NCBI GenBank assembly: GCA_021464415.1
Contig: JAKCWG010000448.1
Coordinates: 124,001 to 188,000, forward strand
DNA: 64,000 nt
Source of the DNA: Lonicera japonica
Taxonomy: Eukaryota > Streptophyta > Magnoliopsida > Dipsacales > Caprifoliaceae
Reading direction: 5' to 3'
Shown here: in pieces, positions 58,101-64,000 of the stretch
Layout of the letters: every line of letters begins with the position of its first letter
Numbering within the stretch: position 1 is the stretch's first letter
Program-made: the position numbers and the translations under genes
Notes under the pieces: generated by a model
Database searches by the model: none
The model's input: the letters and a program-made list of their open reading frames with translations, nothing else
What the model was told of the DNA's origin: nothing

Positions 58101-60958
58101 GGGGGGTTTGTTTCAGGGAAATTTTGTTGGGAATTTAGTTTAATTAGTCTTTTAGTAGGATTCTGATCAAAAGAGTTTGGGGTAATGGCCTTTCTGGTTG
58201 GCCTCACTTCAGGCAGTACTTGGATTCTTCTTGGATATGGACAAGAGCTCAATATGCAACTGAGATATGCAATTTACCCTTAAACAAAACATGGAAAATG
58301 AAATCAAGAAGGATATATATGTTCAAACTACTATGTGTATAAATATTATGCAGCTTCTGTTTCAGACTTAATTTTAATTTTTATTTCAAGAAACTGTAGT
58401 CCTCAAGTCAGTTAAGAGCATCTCCTTCATTTCAACTTCGTTCCCCTTTATTTGGCCGGTCTTATTTCAAGGTCGAAGGATGAAAATGTGCATCTTTGAG
58501 ATGGGGTGGGCCAATACTCTGAGTTTGGGGATTTTGTTTTGGTTGCAATATGTTCTTCAGATTGTAATTCTGAAGCTCCGATAGACGATAGTATCATTGG
58601 GTATCTTGCCCATTGGTCTATTAAGCTACCAGCATTGTACATCTTTTTTTGGGTAATAATATCAGTTTCGTTTCCTATCAAAAAAAGAAAAGAATGGAAT
58701 CCATATTGAGTAATTGATGCATGCACGACTCACTTACATTTAATTTTAATAAATAAACTTACATTGCTAGGGGTTAATGGTTCAATTCTTGTGGGAAGCA
58801 AGTCATTTGTGAAAAAGAAAATCGCAGGCGTTGAAAAGGGTCTTGGGTTTGTCATATAGTAAGTATATATTAAGAGTAATTGATGTACTAGTTATCGTAT
58901 CTTGCTTGAGAAGAGTAGCACTGAAGATAGTCTAATTAAGAGTTAGCTACTAGTGGACCAAAGGACTAAGGGTTTGTTGGTAATCAGTATTGAGCTTTAT
59001 ACTCGATTCAGGACAGCCTCTCATACCTCACCCCTATAAGTAAATTAAGCTTGCCTTTTATATATGTGAAAAGTTCTGAACCAGGAGAAATGGTACGTAG
59101 ACTCTATGAATTCAGATGCTACTCTCTATCTTTCCCCTCTCACAGGCTGGAAATTTGAATGTGGTGTGACACTACGCCAAAGACTTGTTATAAGTGCACT
59201 GACTGACACCTACAAACAATACCAAAACATTCTACACTTATATAGAAAGCTCTAAGATTGTTTTCAGTTACACTTGTTTTCCTTGAGAAAAGCCCAAAGT
59301 ACTACGCTGTCTATCTTTTTAGGTGTTTGATAGCATTAAATTTCCATGAAATGATTTTCATCCTACAACTTGTTTTAGAAAATATATTTTTCTTGTATCC
59401 ATTAGATCCATCCAAGGAATACCATTTTTTATCATGTTAACCAATCAAATTCACTCTACCCCTTTTCCCACTTAATTTTCGTATGGTGTGCCTGCCCGGT
59501 TTCGGTTTACGCTGGAAATAGTTGAGTTCCTTGGAATTGTTTAACCAATCAAAAACATAGTAGAGACATGGTTTTCGGATTCGATGAAAATTGAGAAAAA
59601 AATTGCTCTAAAACAAGTTGTACCATTGGAAGCTTAGATAATCAAATACCACAAAAAGAGAAATGTATGGAGTCTTGGGCATTCCGCAGAATATAAAGGT
59701 GTAATCCAGCATACCCTTAGTGTTTGTAGCATCAGGGATAATGAGCTGTCACTTAAAACCAAGAAAGTACACCATGGCTGGTTCAATGCACTAACAAGTT
59801 TGCTTCACTTGTCTCTTTGTTCTTGTAACAGCAAGAGATTGAAGAAGTAGATGAATCAGAAAGCAATAAGTCCGGTCCTAGCAATACTGTAATTATTCTC
59901 TCTCATATCTTTGTTGTGAAATTTGACATACGCACACACTGAGACCCAATATGCCCCATCTCTGATTGTGGGAGGAACTGTGATTGGATTGCCTACGGAA
60001 TTTTCTAAAGCTGAAGTAATTACATACATTTCTTTCAATTTTATATACCTATTATATATAAGTTCTGTCTCTCTCTCTCTCTAGAGGCTGGACATTTGCA
60101 TTTATTGTCACTTATGAGTTAATATTTGTAGATGCTTTTCTTTTATCTTAAACTCATCAAATATTGTTGCCATTTGCTGGCAGTTACATGTGCACTGACA
60201 TGACAACCTAATAACCTATAAACACTAAAGAATATTGTAATTCTTTTGAAAGCTCTAAAAATGTCTTCCATTCAATCCATTGCACTTTTTTCTTGGGAAA
60301 GTCCAAAGTTCCACATGGTTCATCTTATGGGGGTTATTGCTTTAAACTTCAAAGAATTCAATTTCTTGCTACAACTTGCTTTGGCCAAAGTTTTTTTTTT
60401 CCCCGTATCGATGAAATCCATGCAAGGAACTCAAAATTTATGATAATAACCTTTCAAAATCACCCTTCCCATTTTCCAACTGTTAAAGTGTGCCCAGTTT
60501 TGCTTGCCCTGAAATAATTGAGTTCCTTGTAATTCTTTTACATAGCAAAAAAAACTCAAGAGAGAGATGGTTTTTGATTCATCGGAAAAGGGAGAAGTTG
60601 CTCTAAAACAAGCTGTACCATAGGAGATATATGCAATCAAACAACCACAAAAGGTGAAAATTATGCAGTCTTGGGCATTTTCCGTGAATATAGGTGTTAT
60701 CCAACACAACCTAATGTTGTTAGCATCAAGGGTAATGAGCTACATGTTTTAGATTGCCAGATTTCGAGCTTTCTTCTGCCACAAAATTACTGTAATGCAC
60801 CAATGCATTAATAGGAGAAAAGCCGAGTTTTGCACTAACAGTTTTCATCACTTGGCTCCTTGATGTTGTAACAGCAGGAGGAAAAAGCACCAAATTTTGG
60901 CCGCTCAGAAAGTGTAGTAGATGACTCAGAAAGCAATAAAGCCGGTACTAACGGACCT
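57753..60958 (+). CDS. Gene with two-codon first exon and duplicated phase-0 exons (partial, NOI-like?)
   Basis: Exon 1 is ATGGCA at 57753-57758 followed by GTAAGT. Exon 2, 59832-59888 (57 bp), follows TTGTAACAG and encodes QEIEEVDESESNKSGPSNT before GTAATT. Exon 3, 60875-60958 (84 bp), follows TTGTAACAG and encodes QEEKAPNFGRSESVVDDSES and then NKAGTNGP before GTAAGT. All junctions are phase 0, so exons join in frame in any combination. Exons 2 and 3 are paralogous (shared ESNK.G core), and the introns before them are homologous too, so they arose by tandem duplication. KAPNFGR recalls the PKFG core of NOI/RIN4 proteins and matches the exons at 45435-46495 better than anything else in the window. 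The gene continues beyond the window. Function unknown. A retroelement sits in the next intron. Confidence 0.5.
58070..58106 (+). repeat. T10-G27 homopolymer in intron 1
   Basis: Ten T then 27 consecutive G (58080-58106). Could form G-quadruplexes, or the length could be a sequencing or assembly artefact. Confidence 0.9.
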
Positions 60959-61402
60959 GTAAGTTTTTTTCTCTGTTTCTTTGTTGCGAATTTTGGTTAA
61001 ATGTTGATGAACAATTTTGAATATTGTGACTTCCTTTCATGTATTTCATCTCAACATTGAACTGAACAATATTCTAAATTCTGTATTGATTTAATTTCTT
61101 TAGTTTAACCCTTTCTTTTGTTTGTATTAATAATAATTTGGCATTATGTACAGAAAATTGGAATATTAACTTTTCTGATTTAATTTTTACGAGTCTTTGA
61201 TTATAGGGCCTTTTTTGTTTGGTAAATTAATTAGTTTATATTTTGTTTTAGTAATCTTTTACAATAATGAGCGTAATTCCCGTTCATGCATTTTATCCAT
61301 GAATATAACTGTATGGCTTGAATAATGAATTGTTATTGACATTTTCAGGTAGTTAATTCTATGCTGAAGACTTGTTACATGCACACTGACCTGACACCTA
61401 CA

Positions 61403-61631
61403 TGTTGTGCCCCCGGCACTCGGGTCGGGCCCAGGGGCACCAGCCGGACCGCCGCGGTCCGCGCACATAGTAACGATACTGTCCCAACTTAAACACCTTT
61501 GGGCCACAAGTGTGGGGTTTATCTTAAAAGGCCTCGATACTATGTGAAGACTCTTCCCCACTTATATACTCATGTTGAGTTCTACAATCTTTCCATGTGG
61601 GATCAATGGTTTGAGTCAACCATTCTCAACA
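61403..61631 (-). repeat. LTR-A, 3' copy
   Basis: 229 bp. Plus-strand reading starts TGTTGTGCCCCC and ends CATTCTCAACA. Nearly identical to 62670-62899. Contains an internal inverted pair CACATAGTAACGA and TCGATACTATGTG. Confidence 0.9.
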
Positions 61632-61825
61632 ATCTCCACCTTGGATCAAACCAGTTCACCTTGGCTCCACCTTAGACTAACACCGGTCCGGCTCCACCTA
61701 GACCTATACCATAGTCCACCATGAATCCACCTTTAAATTTTCCATGTAGGTCACCACTCAACAATGTCCATCCGCAAGATCGTCCACCTTTTGGTCAATG
61801 CACACATCTCGAGATACACCCTATT

Positions 61826-62617
61826 TTACCTTACTCGAGTAATCTGCACAACCACCTTGACAGCAGCACCCCGGGTGTACGTAGGTTGTAGCGATTTTTC
61901 CCGGTTTCCTCGCTTCTTCTCATCGCTTCTCCCCCTAATGAATAGCGCATCTGAGTTGGATTCTCCTCTCTCCTTCAAGCGTTTTTCATTAGCCAAGACG
62001 GCCGACGATACCAAATCGTAGGTCACCTTTTCCTTCCCATGAATAAGTGTGGTGGTTAGATGATCATAGGATTCCGGGAGCAAATTAAGAAGCAAAATCG
62101 CCTTGTCCTCATCATCAATCTCGACGTCTAACCCCTGCAAATCTGAGATTATCTTGTTGAACCCATCGAGATGATCGTTCATGGATGTACCCCTCGAAAA
62201 TTCATATCGGAATAGCTTCTTCTTCAAGTATAGACGATTCTCGATACTATTCGTCATATACTGGTCCTCGAGCTTCTTCCAAATTACCGAGGCAGATGTT
62301 TCACGCATCACGTAGTACATCACGTTTGAAGCAAGGTGTAAACGAATTGTACTACATGCCTGTCTATCGTACTCAACCCAATCGGCGTCGGACCACTCAT
62401 CGGGCTTAGCTTTATTCCCCAACAATGCTCTATGCAAACCTTGTTGGACAAGGATGTCGGACATCTGACACTGCCATATCGCAAAATCCGTCTTCTTCCC
62501 GTCAAATCTCTCTATATCGAATTTGAGCGCAGTCGTTACCTTAGGAGCAGACGCCCCCTTCAAAGGTGTTATATCTGCCGCCTTGGCACCTCCTTCCGAT
62601 GCACCACCAGTAGACAT
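61826..62617 (-). CDS. Copia Gag of the composite element
   Basis: 263 codons from ATG at 62617. UBN2-type copia capsid: LKFDIERFDGKKTDFAIWQC, LLGNKAKPDEW, ACSTIRLHLASNVMY, MNDHLDGFNKIISDLQ, LLNLLPESYDHLTTTLIHGK. It ends in a basic tail without a CCHC zinc knuckle, so it is shorter than a full Gag. It resembles but is clearly distinct from the Gag at 39152-40024. The open frame indicates a fairly young insertion. Confidence 0.88.
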   Translation of the reverse strand: MSTGGASEGGAKAADITPLKGASAPKVTTALKFDIERFDGKKTDFAIWQCQMSDILVQQGLHRALLGNKAKPDEWSDADWVEYDRQACSTIRLHLASNVMYYVMRETSASVIWKKLEDQYMTNSIENRLYLKKKLFRYEFSRGTSMNDHLDGFNKIISDLQGLDVEIDDEDKAILLLNLLPESYDHLTTTLIHGKEKVTYDLVSSAVLANEKRLKERGESNSDALFIRGRSDEKKRGNREKSLQPTYTRGAAVKVVVQITRVR

Positions 62618-62669
62618 CTCTAATTATGACACAATTATCCCAAGGAATAAACCTTCCTCTGATACCAAT

Positions 62670-62899
62670 TGTTGTGCCCCCCGGCACTCGGGTCGGGCCC
62701 GGGGCACTAGCCGGACCCGCCGGTCCGCGCACATAGTAACGATACTGTCCCCAACTTAAACACCTTTGGGTCACAGGTGTGGGGTTTTATCTTAAAATGC
62801 CTCGTTACTATGTGGAGACTCTCCCCCACTTATATACCCATGTTGAGTTCTACAATCTTTCCATGTGGGATCAATGGTTTGAGTCAACCATTCTCAACA
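62670..62899 (-). repeat. LTR-A, 5' copy
   Basis: 230 bp, directly followed on the minus strand by AT and the primer-binding site TGGTATCAGAGG. TATATAAG on the minus strand (about 62831-62838) is a likely TATA box. Confidence 0.9.
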
Positions 62900-63084
62900 A
62901 TCGCGACTCCACCTCCGGCTTCTTCGAGTCTAACTCCACCATAGGTTCCACCAAGTCCAGCTACCGGGACGCTTTTTGTAGCGACTTATCACTTTAGGCT
63001 CAACCGAGTTCTTCCGATTCCACCGAGTCTAGCCACAGGTGCTCTCCCAAGTCCGTGGATTCACCATCGCCTCTGATACCAAGT

Positions 63085-63737
63085 TGTTGTACTAAGATAC
63101 CGCTAGAACAAGCCTTAGCACAAGCGTAGGATCGACCGGACAATTATGCGTACAATAATTAAAGAAACAAGCACCAATGGTATTCAAGTAATATGATAAG
63201 TAAGAGATTAAAGAAGAAAACAACTAACCAAGCACACAAGCAATTAGGTGGTGTCGGCAAAACCGCCACGAATCCACCGGGTGATAGCTATTATTGATGA
63301 GACCAATTTTGAGTACAACGCACAAAACAAACCCTAGCCACCAATTAGAGCTCTCAATATTATCTCTCAAATTTACTCTCTAATCTAGCTAGTAAATAAT
63401 ATAACACAACTCATGAATAAACCCTATGACAAGGGGTCTATTTATAGAGTATAAATCCTATGGTCTAGGATTGCACAAAGCCAAATCCTAATACAAATTG
63501 GATAATACAAATCCAATTAGGATTTGGACAATACAAAGCCAATTAAGAATTGGACAATATAAAACCTAATAGAAATATAATTTCTACATAGAGCCAAATC
63601 TTCAATTATGTCCCCAACTTAAACACCTTTGGGCCACAGGTGTGGGGTTTTATCTTAAAAGGCCTCGTTACTATGTGCGCGAACCGGCGGGCCCGGTTGG
63701 TGCCCCGGACCCGACCCGAGTGCCGGCGGGCACAACA
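63085..63737 (-). repeat. LTR-B, distinct LTR with inverted-type end
   Basis: 653 bp, minus-strand start TGTTGTGCCCGCC, end TTAGTACAACA followed by the primer-binding site. TATA box TATAAATAG on the minus strand at 63438-63446. Its first 75 bp equal the reverse complement of the last 75 bp of LTR-A, and the next 60 bp (AAGATAAAACCCCACACC...) match LTR-A in direct orientation. Confidence 0.85.
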
Positions 63738-64000
63738 CTACAAACACTACCAAAGCATTGTATGCTTGTTTAGCTCTAAGAGTGTGGTTGGTTGTACTTT
63801 AGTTTCTTGAGAAATGTCCAGTATCCTTTATTTTCCACCTTTTGTTGTCTTTGATTGCATTATTTTTTAAAGGAAACATTATTCCTTGGTAACAGTTGGT
63901 AATTATTTTCTTTTCAATGGCATCCATAATCCACTTTCCCTAAACTTTTGTTTTCATGTTGTGCTATGTAAAACAATTCCAAGGCATTCAATCTTTATTT

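Larger units (their letters stand above)
61403..63737 (-). mobile_element. Composite gag-only retroelement with one shared target duplication
   Basis: Read on the minus strand: LTR-B (63737-63085), primer-binding site (63081-63070), 170 bp, LTR-A (62899-62670), primer-binding site (62667-62656), gag (62617-61826), polypurine tract AAGGTGGAGAT, LTR-A (61631-61403). The outer flanks are CTACA (61398-61402 and 63738-63742), and the paralogous intron at 59205 shows the uninterrupted site GACACCTACAAACA. The outer 75 bp at each end are inverted copies of one another, starting TGTTGTGCCC at both ends. There is no pol, so the element depends on others. It lies in the third repeated intron of the plus-strand gene. 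Confidence 0.85.
59190..64000 (+). repeat. Three homologous intron-exon units in tandem
   Basis: Unit 1 about 59190-59888, unit 2 about 60185-60958, unit 3 about 61365 onward (interrupted 61403-63737). Shared order: GTGCACTGAC..GACA..CTA, AAGCTCTAA, TTTTCTTGAGAAA/TTCTTGGGAAAGTCCAAAG, ATCCATCCAAGGA-like, AGCATCA.GG.TAATGAGCT, then TTGTAACAG and an exon. The third exon would be expected a few hundred bases past the window end. Confidence 0.75.

Noticed and set aside
61259..61561. 100-codon minus ORF, and others across the LTRs (62541-62774)
   Set aside because: They run through LTR-A GC-rich ends and stop soon after; composition reflects the LTR sequence.
62656..62667. tRNA gene fragments (also 40129-40140, 63070-63081, 48894-48910)
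   Set aside because: Only the 12-nt match to a tRNA 3' end is present; each lies directly after an LTR, so these are primer-binding sites.

Overview
This window is AT-rich nuclear DNA of a flowering plant, most likely a eudicot. The evidence is a coiled-coil NB-ARC-LRR resistance gene, a LOB-domain remnant, genes with GT-AG introns, and dense layers of plant transposons (Ty1/copia, Ty3/gypsy, LINE, MULE, Harbinger- and hAT-like MITEs). Nothing looks bacterial or organellar. The sequence does not allow a species call.

Layout. 0.4-8.7 kb: one decayed copia element cut into pieces by a MULE-like insertion (2278-5675), a 235-bp tandem duplication and a solo LTR with a perfect GGAGG target duplication (6511-7813). 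9.9-13.6 kb, minus strand: a two-exon CC-NB-ARC-LRR gene with a transposon-like insert in its intron and lesions in its last repeats. 14.2-18.8 kb: a non-coding AT-rich segment present in three divergent tandem copies. 18.9-21.7 kb: the 3' half of a second copia element with its 3' LTR. 23.3-30.6 kb: a 7,350-bp MULE-type transposon with matching terminal inverted repeats and an 8-bp target duplication. It carries a FAR1-type/OTU transposase remnant, an array of alternating palindromes, and an antisense, intron-containing plant mobile domain pseudogene. 30.6-34.5 kb: two solo LTRs. 35.2-37.6 kb: a 5'-truncated LINE on the minus strand. 37.8-40.8 kb: a complete small gag-only copia-type element (minus strand) with a CTCTC target duplication and TA...CA ends. 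41-43.3 kb: an unrecognised ORF and a dispersed repeat shared with 21.7-22.8 kb. 45.2-46.5 kb: minus-strand exons of a gene with motifs resembling RIN4/NOI proteins. 46.6-49.9 kb: a gypsy LTR and adjoining internal DNA. 49.9-50.7 kb: a LOB-domain pseudogene. 50.9-57.2 kb: MITE-like elements and otherwise empty AT-rich DNA. 57.6 kb to the end: a plus-strand gene with a two-codon first exon and tandemly duplicated phase-0 exons; the third copy of its repeated intron is interrupted by a composite gag-only retroelement (61403-63737, target duplication CTACA).

The host genes with coding signal are the NLR at 9.9-13.6 kb and the two NOI-like loci, which face each other head to head across about 11 kb of transposons. 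RIN4-type NOI proteins are guarded by NLRs in other plants, so having an NLR and NOI-like genes within 35-50 kb is suggestive, but a functional link here is only inference. The most unusual observations are the composite retroelement with an inverted LTR end, the tandem NOI-like exons, and the palindrome array inside the PMD-carrying MULE.
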